From DASSFZ01 sp035292585 (lineage in GTDB: Bacteria > Chloroflexota > Anaerolineae > Fen-1058): a DNA stretch of 64,000 nucleotides. The notes under the pieces were generated by a model, which was not told where the DNA came from, did no database searches, and saw only the letters and a list, made by a program, of their open reading frames with translations. This document shows, one piece after another, positions 44,521-51,041 of this stretch. Both the position numbers and the translations under genes were made by a program. Within the stretch, counting starts at the first letter, position 1, and every line of letters begins with the position of its first letter. The stretch lies in contig DATDPU010000014.1 of assembly GCA_035292585.1 (NCBI GenBank), forward strand, positions 29,319 to 93,318. The letters run 5' to 3'.

Positions 44521-44816
44521 GCTTCTACCGCGTCACCTTCGACAAGATGCTCAAGCGTCAAGTCGATCGGTTGCCGGGCAAACTTCGGCAAGAGGCGCGA
44601 CATCGCATTGCCGATCTGGCCCGCGACCCGCGCCCGCCGGATGCAATCGAACTGAAGGGCTATGCTGGCATATATCGTATCTGGCTCCAAGATGCTCGTT
44701 ACCGGCTGGTATGGGAAGTGAGGGATGAAGAGATGCGGGTCGAGGTGTATTACGCGGGAACCAAGCCCGATTACGATGAGCTCCTTCAAGCGAAGACCGG
44801 ATCGGAATCGGAGTAG
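44517..44816 (+). CDS. RelE/ParE-family toxin-like protein
   Basis: 99 residues. RelE/ParE fold: FYRVTFDKMLKRQVDRLPG, ARHRIADLARDPRPPDAIELKGYAGIYRIWLQDARYRLVWEV. The LKGYAGIYRI and YRLVWEV strands are typical of ribosome-dependent RNases of the family; the catalytic basic residues cannot be judged by eye. Located between two BMC shell genes with 5 bases to the next, so it may be an intruding module that was kept in the operon. Confidence 0.82.
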   Translation: MSFYRVTFDKMLKRQVDRLPGKLRQEARHRIADLARDPRPPDAIELKGYAGIYRIWLQDARYRLVWEVRDEEMRVEVYYAGTKPDYDELLQAKTGSESE

Positions 44817-44821
44817 ATAAA

Positions 44822-45100
44822 GTGCAACTCGCCAAAGTGATCGGCGCCGTCGTGGCTACGCGGAAGGTCAGCGGCCTGGACGGCGTGAAGTTCCTGATCG
44901 TCCAGCCGCTCGACAAGCGCCAACAGCCCGAAGGCGAGCCGGTCGTCGCCGCCGACGCAACCGCGCAAGCCGGGCCGGGGCAGCTGGTATTCGTCATCGG
45001 GTCGCGCGAAGCAGCCCTGGCGCTGCCGGAGAAGTTCGTGCCCGTCGATCATGCCATCGTCGGCATTGTGGATGAAGTTGATAGCGCCTTGAGAGTTTAA
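44822..45100 (+). CDS. BMC-P (EutN/CcmL) vertex protein 2
   Basis: 92 residues from GTG, 5 bases after the toxin gene. MQLAKVIGAVVATRKVSGLDG-type opening, VKFLIVQPLDK, AGPGQLVFVIGSREAAL and HAIVGIVDEVD define the EutN/CcmL fold. The N-terminal 30 residues are close to vertex protein 1, suggesting local duplication. Confidence 0.94.
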   Translation: MQLAKVIGAVVATRKVSGLDGVKFLIVQPLDKRQQPEGEPVVAADATAQAGPGQLVFVIGSREAALALPEKFVPVDHAIVGIVDEVDSALRV

Positions 45101-45108
45101 CCGCCGGG

Positions 45109-45139
45109 ACAGGTAGCAGGTAACAGGTAGACAGGCAGA
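45109..45139. repeat. CAGGTAG heptamers before third vertex gene
   Basis: CAGGTAGCAGGTAACAGGTA then GACAGGCAGACATG, ending at the start codon of the next gene. No separate Shine-Dalgarno is visible. Confidence 0.75.
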
Positions 45140-45140
45140 C

Positions 45141-45410
45141 ATGTATATCGGTAAAGTCTTCGGAACGGTTGTCGCAACGATCAAGCACGAGACGTTTGCC
45201 CGGCGCAAGCTGCTGCTGGTCGAGCGAGTGTCGCCTGAGGGCGAAGCCGACCAGAAGTACGACATCGCCGTGGATGTGGTGCAGGCCGGCGTGGGCGATC
45301 GCGTGCTGGTACTGGACGAAGGCAACTCGGCGCGACAAATCATCGGCCTGGAACCGAACGGCGCGATTCGGGCGGTCATCGTCGGTATCGTTGATGAGAT
45401 CGAAATGTAG
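45141..45410 (+). CDS. BMC-P (EutN/CcmL) vertex protein 3
   Basis: 89 residues. MYIGKVFGTVVATIKHETFAR, KLLLVERVSPEG, AGVGDRVLVLDEGNSAR and AVIVGIVDEIEM give a complete EutN/CcmL domain, more like canonical CcmL than the other two. Three vertex proteins in one locus is common for several BMC types. Confidence 0.95.
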   Translation: MYIGKVFGTVVATIKHETFARRKLLLVERVSPEGEADQKYDIAVDVVQAGVGDRVLVLDEGNSARQIIGLEPNGAIRAVIVGIVDEIEM

Positions 45411-45498
45411 GACGCGGATGAACACGGATTAGATCTGTGTTGTCAGTGTTCATCCGTGTCCTTCATCTTTCCCTCCAATCTCCAATCTCTAATCTTCA
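45411..45498. repeat. GAACACGGAT-type and heptamer repeats
   Basis: GGATGAACACGGATTAGATC with the inverted GTTCATCCGTGTCC, then TCCAATCTCCAATCTCTAAT heptamers, fill the spacer before the aldolase. Confidence 0.75.
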
Positions 45499-45510
45499 GC
45501 CCTCGACTCT

Positions 45511-46329
45511 ATGTCCTTCACCACTGAGCACCGTCTCCGTCAAGAAATCTGCCGTGTGGGCAAACTGCTGTACGACAAGGGTCTGATCGTCGCCACCGAT
45601 GGCAATGTGTCGGCGCGGCTTGACTCGAATCGGATTCTCGCCACGCCCAGCGGGTTGTGCAAGGGCTTTATGGAACCGGATGGCTTGATCGTGATCGATT
45701 TGGAAGGGCAGCGCGTCGGCCCGACGAATCCCGCCAACCGCAACCTGAAACCGACTTCCGAGATGCGGATGCACCTGGAGGCGTATCGCCGTCGCCCGGA
45801 CATCGGCGCGGTGGTGCACGCTCATCCGCCGATCACGGTCGCGCTCAGCATCGCCGGCGTCGACCTGGCGCAGTGCCTGCTCCCCGAAGTGATCGTCACG
45901 CTCGGCGTGGTGCCGACGACGCAGTATGCCACGCCGTCGTCCGAAGAGAACGCGCGCGCCATCCATGACTTGATCGGCGGCCACGATGCGATCGTGTTGC
46001 AGCGGCACGGCACGCTGGCCGTGGGTCGCGACCCATTCGAGGCTCTTCTCAAGACCGAATCGGTGGAGCAGATGAGCCGCATCGCGTTTATGGCACGGGT
46101 GTTGGGCGCGTCGCCGGCGCTGCCGCCCGAAGAGGTGGTCAAGCTGCTCGCGCAGCGCGAGGCGCTCGGCTTGAGCCGGTCGGCCGATGCCGAGGATTTC
46201 TGTATTCACTGCGGCGTGTGCCACGTGCCGGGTCAGCACGTCGAGCCGCCACAACGGAACCTGGATGAAGCGGCCATCGTTCGGGAAGTGACCGAAAGGG
46301 TGCTGAGGAGAATGCGGAATGCAGGATGA
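45511..46329 (+). CDS. Class II (fuculose-phosphate-type) aldolase with C-terminal targeting helix
   Basis: 272 residues. Class II aldolase/adducin fold as in FucA and RhaD: LIVATDGNVSARL, KPTSEMRMHLEAYR, VVHAHPPITVALS with the His pair for Zn and HGTLAVGRDPFEAL with the further His. Such enzymes split fuculose- or rhamnulose-1-phosphate to lactaldehyde and dihydroxyacetone phosphate. After residue ~220 it has extras: CIHCGVCHVPGQH, a three-Cys motif, and a terminal amphipathic helix EAAIVREVTERVLRRMRNAG, a very likely C-terminal encapsulation peptide. It closes the BMC locus and is the second aldehyde-producing enzyme in it. Confidence 0.9.
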   Translation: MSFTTEHRLRQEICRVGKLLYDKGLIVATDGNVSARLDSNRILATPSGLCKGFMEPDGLIVIDLEGQRVGPTNPANRNLKPTSEMRMHLEAYRRRPDIGAVVHAHPPITVALSIAGVDLAQCLLPEVIVTLGVVPTTQYATPSSEENARAIHDLIGGHDAIVLQRHGTLAVGRDPFEALLKTESVEQMSRIAFMARVLGASPALPPEEVVKLLAQREALGLSRSADAEDFCIHCGVCHVPGQHVEPPQRNLDEAAIVREVTERVLRRMRNAG

Positions 46330-46405
46330 TGAATGAAGAATGCAGAATGTAGAATGAAGAATGCAGAATGAAGAATGAAGAATGTAGAATGAAGAATGTA
46401 GAATG
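46313..46405 (+). repeat. GAATGAA/GAATGCA heptamer array
   Basis: About eleven perfectly phased 7-bp units (GAATGAA, GAATGCA, GAATGTA). The last units reach the ATG assigned to the kinase gene, so the array appears to supply its start codon. Confidence 0.9.
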
Positions 46406-47311
46406 AAGACGACAGCCCCCGAAGGGGAGCGGAGTGGGGATGTAGAAACGAGGCTCACTCCCGCACTCTCGCACTCGCAGACCGTCTTTCTAAAGCTCGG
46501 CGGCTCGATCATCACCGATAAAATGCAGGTGGAACACGCGCGCGTCGATGTTATTCAGCGCCTGGCGCGTGAAGTGCGCGCGGCGCTGGACGCTCGCCCA
46601 GACTTGCAACTCGTGTTGGGACACGGCAGTGGGTCGTTTGGGCATGTCGCGGCGAAGAAGTACGGTACACGTGACGGCGTGCAGGATCGGGCGGGCTGGA
46701 TCGGCCTGGCTGAAGTGGCCGCAGCGGCGGCGCGCTTGAATCAGATCGTCACCGATATCTTCATCGAGGAGCGTGTGCCGGTGGTGAGCCTGCCGCCCTC
46801 GGCGAGCGCGCGCTGCGAGGATGGCTTATTGGTCTACCTGGATACCCAGATACTGGCAACTCACCTTCACAACGGTCTTGCGCCCTTGGTGTACGGCGAC
46901 GTAGCGCTCGACGCTGCGCGCGGCGCGACAATCGTATCGACCGAGGACGTGTTCGCCTATCTTGTGAATGAAATCGAACCGGCGTGGGTGCTCCTGGCCG
47001 GGGAGGTGGGCGGCGTCTATCCGAATGCCGACATGACCGGCGAAGTGATTCCATTGATCACACCGGACACGGTCGAGCGGCATGCCTCGGCTTTGGGCGG
47101 ATCGCACGGCGTCGACGTGACCGGCGGAATGGCGGCCAAGGTGTGGCAGGTGAGCGAGTGGGTGCGCGCGCATCCGCAGCTGTCGGCGCGTATTTTCTCG
47201 GCGGGGGAAGCTGGCACGTTGCAGCGTGCGCTGTTGGACCCTGCCGCGCCGATCGGGACACTGATCCGGGCAGACGCCAGCGACGAGGTCGGGCGACGAT
47301 TTCCCGGTTGA
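46403..47311 (+). CDS. Isopentenyl phosphate kinase
   Basis: 302 residues from ATG 46403. Amino-acid-kinase fold with IPK hallmarks: FLKLGGSIITDK, LVLGHGSGSFGHVAAKKYG with the His that distinguishes IPK, VYGDVALD, IVSTEDVFAYL, LAGEVGGVYPN and GGMAAKVW. It phosphorylates isopentenyl phosphate to IPP, the last step of an alternative mevalonate route known in Archaea and some Chloroflexota. The first ~26 residues precede the conserved domain and come from repeat-like DNA; no better in-frame start exists closer to the domain. The mevalonate genes are not in the window. Confidence 0.92.
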   Translation: MKTTAPEGERSGDVETRLTPALSHSQTVFLKLGGSIITDKMQVEHARVDVIQRLAREVRAALDARPDLQLVLGHGSGSFGHVAAKKYGTRDGVQDRAGWIGLAEVAAAAARLNQIVTDIFIEERVPVVSLPPSASARCEDGLLVYLDTQILATHLHNGLAPLVYGDVALDAARGATIVSTEDVFAYLVNEIEPAWVLLAGEVGGVYPNADMTGEVIPLITPDTVERHASALGGSHGVDVTGGMAAKVWQVSEWVRAHPQLSARIFSAGEAGTLQRALLDPAAPIGTLIRADASDEVGRRFPG

Positions 47312-47338
47312 ACGAGACCGGGGCAGTAGCGATTGGTG

Positions 47339-47448
47339 CTAGTGGTCAGTCCATCTGAAAGTGATGGCTCGTAGCATAGCCCCTTGTGGGCGCAGGACGG
47401 GCACACGGCCCTAGGCTACCCATCAAAAACAAATGGACTGACTACTAG
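47339..47448. mobile_element. MITE-like element, 16-bp terminal inverted repeats
   Basis: CTAGTGGTCAGTCCAT (47339-47354) and ATGGACTGACTACTAG (47433-47448) are inverted repeats matching at 15 of 16 positions. The 110-bp element encloses one GTAG...CTAC repeat and has no coding capacity. CTAG at both ends could be part of the target site. Confidence 0.7.
47371..47419. repeat. GTAG...CTAC dispersed repeat, copy 2
   Basis: GTAGCATAGCCCCTTGTGGG ... GGGCACACGGCCCTAGGCTAC, with complementary ends GTAGC/GCTAC. Confidence 0.85.
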
Positions 47449-47466
47449 TTTGAGCCAGCGCACTTC

Positions 47467-47548
47467 GTAGTTTAGCCCCTTGTGGGCGTTGGAGCAGGGC
47501 CAGACGCGCACAACCCTGCAAGGGGGCGCAGGCAGGGCGCTAGGCTAC
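47467..47548. repeat. GTAG...CTAC dispersed repeat, copy 3
   Basis: GTAGTTTAGCCCCTTGTGGG to GCGCTAGGCTAC, with a ~30-base longer interior than the other copies. Confidence 0.8.
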
Positions 47549-47637
47549 GCGCGGAAAAACTGAACTAGTGCCATTCGTTAGTAGCGGCTTTAGTCGCTCC
47601 AAGCCTGCTGGCGCTCACGACTAAATTGGAGGTGGGC

Positions 47638-47967
47638 ATGCGCGCCTTTGAATTCTCGCAACTGGTCGAAGAGCTCAAGCGCTCCGGCGAGCGCTATCTG
47701 GAATTCTTGCGTGTCCCGTCGCTCAGCGCCGGCTTGTACGCGCTGCCGGCCGGCGGCGTCGATCCGCAGCAACCTCATACCGAAGACGAGGTGTACTACG
47801 TGATCGACGGGCGCGCGATGATTCGGGTCGGGGAGGAGGATCGAGGTGTAGCACCCGGCTCGATCATTTTTGTGAAGGCGCGCGACGCGCATCGTTTTCA
47901 TTCGATCGAAGAGGATTTGAAGATATTGGTTTTCTTCGCGCCGGCGGAGGGAACGAATGAAACGTGA
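47638..47967 (+). CDS. Small cupin-domain protein
   Basis: 109 residues; ATG 47638 is preceded by GGAGG. Single cupin barrel: GVDPQQPHTEDEVYYVIDGRAMI carries the HxxxxE part of motif 1, and GVAPGSIIFVKARDAHRFHSI carries motif 2 with the metal His. Such proteins bind a divalent metal and act as dioxygenases, isomerases or sensors; specificity cannot be told. It precedes the GcvT/FAD-oxidoreductase group. Confidence 0.85.
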   Translation: MRAFEFSQLVEELKRSGERYLEFLRVPSLSAGLYALPAGGVDPQQPHTEDEVYYVIDGRAMIRVGEEDRGVAPGSIIFVKARDAHRFHSIEEDLKILVFFAPAEGTNET

Positions 47968-47990
47968 AGCGTGAAACGTAAAACGTGATT
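47957..47990. repeat. GAAACGT heptamers
   Basis: ATGAAACGTGAAGCGTGAAA then CGTAAAACGTGATT, overlapping the cupin C-terminus. Confidence 0.7.
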
Positions 47991-48027
47991 AAGTGACACA
48001 GGGCACTTCAAACTCCTGGAGTGTTTC

Positions 48028-49215
48028 ATGCTCAGAGGCACACCTTTTCACTCGCGCACCTCGGCGCTGTGCGAGGCGCAGAACTGGCGGCGCTGGTCGG
48101 GCTATCTCGTCGCCGGCTCGTATGAGCTCGCGCACGAACGAGAATACTACGCCATCCGCAGCGCGGCTGCGCTCTTCGATTTATCGCCGCTGTTCAAGTA
48201 TCACCTCAGCGGCCCCGACGCCGCCCGGCTGCTCAACCGCGTCGTCACGCGCGATGTCGCCCGGTGCACAGTGGGCCAGGTGCTGTATACGCCCTGGTGC
48301 GACGAAGCGGGCAAAGTGATCGACGACGGCACCGTGTCGCGCCTGGACGAGCAATGGTTTCGATTGACCTCGGCCGACCCGAACATGCGCTGGCTGCACC
48401 AAAACGCTTGGGGATTGAAGGTGAAGATCGAGGATGTCTCGGACTCGATCGCGACGCTCGCTGTGCAGGGGCCTGCCTCGCGCGACATTCTCAAACAAGC
48501 TGCGGATATCGACCTGGATAGCCTGAAGTATTTTCGCCTGGCTTCCGGCTGCGTGCGCGATGTTCCGGTGACGATCACGCGCACCGGCTATACCGGCGAT
48601 CTGGGTTACGAGATTTGGGTGGAGGCGCAGCAGGCGGAGTCGTTGTGGGACGCGCTGATCGAATCGGGCCGGCCGTATGGCATTACGCCGGCCGGGATGC
48701 TGGCGCTCGACCTCGCGCGGATCGAGGCCGGCTTGCTGCTCATCGAAGTCGATTACATCTCGGCGCAGCGGGCCGTGATCGAGTCGCGCACATCATCGCC
48801 CTACGAGCTGAGCCTGGGTTGGACGGTGCATCTGGAGAAGGAGAATTTTGTCGGGCGCAAGGCGCTGCGCGCGGAGAAGCAGCGCGGCCCGGCCTGGCAA
48901 TTCGTCGGGCTGGAGGTGGAGTGGGATTCATTGGAGCGGCTGTATGCGGAGGCCGGTTTGCCGCCGCAGTTACCCGGCACGGCCTGGCGCACGAGCGTCC
49001 CGGTGTACGCCAACGGCCGGCAGGTGGGCTACGCCACCAGCGGCTGCTGGTCACCGTTGCTGAAGAAGTACATCGCGCTTGCGCACGTCGAGTCGGCTTA
49101 TGCGGGAACGGGCACATCGCTGATGCTCGAAGTCACGGTAGAGCATCGGCGTAAGCAGGCGGCGGCGCACGTGGTGAAGACGCCGTTTTTCGCGCCGGAG
49201 CGGAAACGATCTTAG
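48028..49215 (+). CDS. GcvT-family aminomethyltransferase-like protein
   Basis: 395 residues. Folate-binding GcvT/DmdA/YgfZ fold: YYAIRSAAALFDLSP at the start, LAVQGPASRDIL, VTITRTGYTGDLGYEIWVE, LARIEAGL and a C-terminal barrel with GYATSGCWSPLLKKYIALAHV. The family moves methyl or aminomethyl groups from glycine, dimethylglycine, DMSP or methoxy-aromatics to tetrahydrofolate. No GcvH or GcvP is nearby, so a methylated osmolyte or amine is a more likely substrate than glycine cleavage itself. It begins a run of catabolic-looking genes. Confidence 0.85.
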   Translation: MLRGTPFHSRTSALCEAQNWRRWSGYLVAGSYELAHEREYYAIRSAAALFDLSPLFKYHLSGPDAARLLNRVVTRDVARCTVGQVLYTPWCDEAGKVIDDGTVSRLDEQWFRLTSADPNMRWLHQNAWGLKVKIEDVSDSIATLAVQGPASRDILKQAADIDLDSLKYFRLASGCVRDVPVTITRTGYTGDLGYEIWVEAQQAESLWDALIESGRPYGITPAGMLALDLARIEAGLLLIEVDYISAQRAVIESRTSSPYELSLGWTVHLEKENFVGRKALRAEKQRGPAWQFVGLEVEWDSLERLYAEAGLPPQLPGTAWRTSVPVYANGRQVGYATSGCWSPLLKKYIALAHVESAYAGTGTSLMLEVTVEHRRKQAAAHVVKTPFFAPERKRS

Positions 49216-49231
49216 TGAAGAGTAAACAGTA

Positions 49232-49324
49232 CAGGACTTACGCAGTTGGTGCGGCAGTTGCACTGCCGCCGCCTCATCTGCCGCAGTACAACTGCGGCAG
49301 CAACATGCAGCTGCGTAAGTCCTG
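49232..49324. mobile_element. MITE, 93 bp, AGGACTTACGCA ends, 5-bp target duplication
   Basis: CAGGACTTACGCAG (49232-49245) and CTGCGTAAGTCCTG (49311-49324) are perfect 14-bp terminal inverted repeats flanked by CAGTA on both sides (49227-49231 and 49325-49329). The interior has two hairpins, GCGGCAGTTGCACTGCCGC and CTGCCGCAGTACAACTGC with its partner. It is inserted in an AGTAAACAGT-type spacer. No transposase of its own. Confidence 0.88.
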
Positions 49325-49385
49325 CAGTAATCAGTGAAGAGCATAACTGGTCACTAACCACTGGTTACTTCTTACTGTTTACTGA
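49325..49385. repeat. CAGTGAA/CACTGGT heptamer-type spacer
   Basis: CAGTAATCAGTGAAGAG and the inverted TCACTAACCACTGGTTACT-type units lie before the first FAD oxidoreductase gene. Confidence 0.65.
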
Positions 49386-49400
49386 TTCAACAAGGACATT

Positions 49401-50981
49401 ATGAGCAAGGCGTACGACACCCTCATCATCGGCGGCGGGCACAACGGGCTGGTCAACGCAGCTTACCTGGCGCGCGCCGGCCAGCGCGTCCTGGTATTGG
49501 AGCGGCGACACCTGGTCGGCGGCGCGGCGGTGACCGAGGAGATGTACCCCGGCTTCAAGTTCTCGGTTTTTTCCTACGTGGTGAGTCTGCTGCGGCCGGA
49601 GATTATTCGCGAGCTCGATCTGCCGCGCCACGGGTTGGAGATTCTGCCGCTGGAGAGCACGCTCACGCCGCTGCCCAACGGCGATTACCTGGCGCTGTGG
49701 GGCGATCACGACAAGACCCGGCGCGAGCTGTATCGCCACTCGCCGCAGGACGCCGAAGCCTACGACGAGTTCGGCCGGTTGATGTACCAGATGGCGCAGG
49801 CGGTGAGGCCGATCCTGTCGATGATTCCGCCCGACCCGACCTCGCTCAACCCGAAAGACCTGCTCGGCCTGGCGCGGTTCGGCAAGCACTTCCGCGACCT
49901 GGGCGAAGAAAAGTTTTACGCGCTGTTCAAGCTGATGACGATGAGCGCCGCCGATTACCTCGACGAGTGGTTCGAGTCGGAAGCGCTCAAGGCGACCAAA
50001 TCGGCCAGCGGCATCATCGGCACGTTTCTCGGCCCGCGCTCGCCCGGCACGGCTTACGTGCTGTTGCATCACTACATGGGCGAGATCGACGGCGTGTTCC
50101 GCGCCTGGGGCTTTGCCAGGGGCGGCGCCGGCGCGATCAGCCAGGCGATTGCCAGCGCCGCGCAGCGCTTCGGCGCGGAGATTCGGTGTAACGCGCCCGT
50201 GGCCCAGGTCATTCTCAAGCATGGGCGAGCGGTCGGCGTGGCGCTGGAGAGCGGCGAGGAGATTTACGCCCGCGCCATCGTGTCGGGTCTCGATCCCCGG
50301 CGCACCTTCTTGCAGCTGGTCGATCCACGCCAGCTGCCGTCGGACTTCGTCGACGACATTCGCCGCTACAAGTTTCGCGGCTCTTCCGGCAAGGTCAACC
50401 TGGCGTTGAGCGCGCTGCCGAATTTCACCTGCCTGCCGGGCGAAGGGCCGCACCAGCGCGGCGCGATCTCGATCAGCCCCAGCCTCGCCTACATCGAGCG
50501 CGCCTACGAAGACGCCAAGTACGGGGAGTTTTCGCGGCGACCGTACATCGACGTCATCTTCCCGTCGATGATCGATCCGTCGATGGCGCCGCCGGGCCGG
50601 CACGTCATGTCGTGTTTTGTGCAGTACGCGCCCTATCAGCTCAACGGCGGCTGGACCGATGCGCAGCGCGAAGCCTTCGGCGATACGGTGATCGACACGT
50701 TGGCCGAATATGCCCCCAATCTCAAAGCCTCGATTCTCTATCGACAGGTGCTCACACCTCTCGACATCGAGAACATCACCGGCCTGTCCGAAGGCAATAT
50801 CTTCCAGGGCGAGCTGGCGCTGCATCAGCTCTTCTTTCTACGTCCCTCGCCGCAGTGGTCGAACTATCGCACGCCGATTCGCAACTACTATCAGTGCGGC
50901 GCCGGCACGCACCCCGGCGGCGGCATCATGGGCGCGTCGGGCCGGCTGGCGGCGCTGGAAATTCTGAAGGATGGACACTAA
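49401..50981 (+). CDS. FAD-dependent oxidoreductase, phytoene-desaturase-like, copy 1
   Basis: 526 residues. N-terminal dinucleotide fold TLIIGGGHNGLVNAAYLARAG with Glu closing the Rossmann motif (VLVLERRHLVGG), then GG-type flavin contacts, and C-terminal CGAGTHPGGGIMGASGRLAALEIL that closes on FAD, the pattern of CrtI/amine-oxidase relatives. Known carotenoid desaturases are one branch, but uncharacterised relatives in Chloroflexota and Actinobacteria are common and no other carotenoid gene is here. Next to GcvT-family genes it might oxidise an N-methyl or amine substrate; this is inference. Confidence 0.88.
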   Translation: MSKAYDTLIIGGGHNGLVNAAYLARAGQRVLVLERRHLVGGAAVTEEMYPGFKFSVFSYVVSLLRPEIIRELDLPRHGLEILPLESTLTPLPNGDYLALWGDHDKTRRELYRHSPQDAEAYDEFGRLMYQMAQAVRPILSMIPPDPTSLNPKDLLGLARFGKHFRDLGEEKFYALFKLMTMSAADYLDEWFESEALKATKSASGIIGTFLGPRSPGTAYVLLHHYMGEIDGVFRAWGFARGGAGAISQAIASAAQRFGAEIRCNAPVAQVILKHGRAVGVALESGEEIYARAIVSGLDPRRTFLQLVDPRQLPSDFVDDIRRYKFRGSSGKVNLALSALPNFTCLPGEGPHQRGAISISPSLAYIERAYEDAKYGEFSRRPYIDVIFPSMIDPSMAPPGRHVMSCFVQYAPYQLNGGWTDAQREAFGDTVIDTLAEYAPNLKASILYRQVLTPLDIENITGLSEGNIFQGELALHQLFFLRPSPQWSNYRTPIRNYYQCGAGTHPGGGIMGASGRLAALEILKDGH

Positions 50982-51027
50982 TCACTGATCACTTGTCAGT
51001 AATCAGTAAGCAGTAATTAGTGATCAG
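50981..51027. repeat. AATCACTGATCACT heptamer-type spacer
   Basis: AATCACTGATCACTTGTCAG then TAATCAGTAAGCAGTAATTAGTGATC, an imperfect inverted repeat between the two paralogous oxidoreductase genes. Confidence 0.75.
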
Positions 51028-51041
51028 AACAGCGGGGTTCG

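Larger units (their letters stand above)
47312..47637. other. Gene-free spacer packed with repeats
   Basis: 326 bases: a MITE-like element (47339-47448), two GTAG...CTAC repeats (47371-47419 and 47467-47548), and a GTAGCGGCTTTAGTCGCT-type hairpin sequence near 47580-47598. No convincing small gene. Confidence 0.7.

Noticed and set aside
48028..49215. Glycine cleavage system T protein sensu stricto
   Set aside because: No GcvH or GcvP in the window and a second diverged GcvT-family gene nearby; only family-level assignment is justified.
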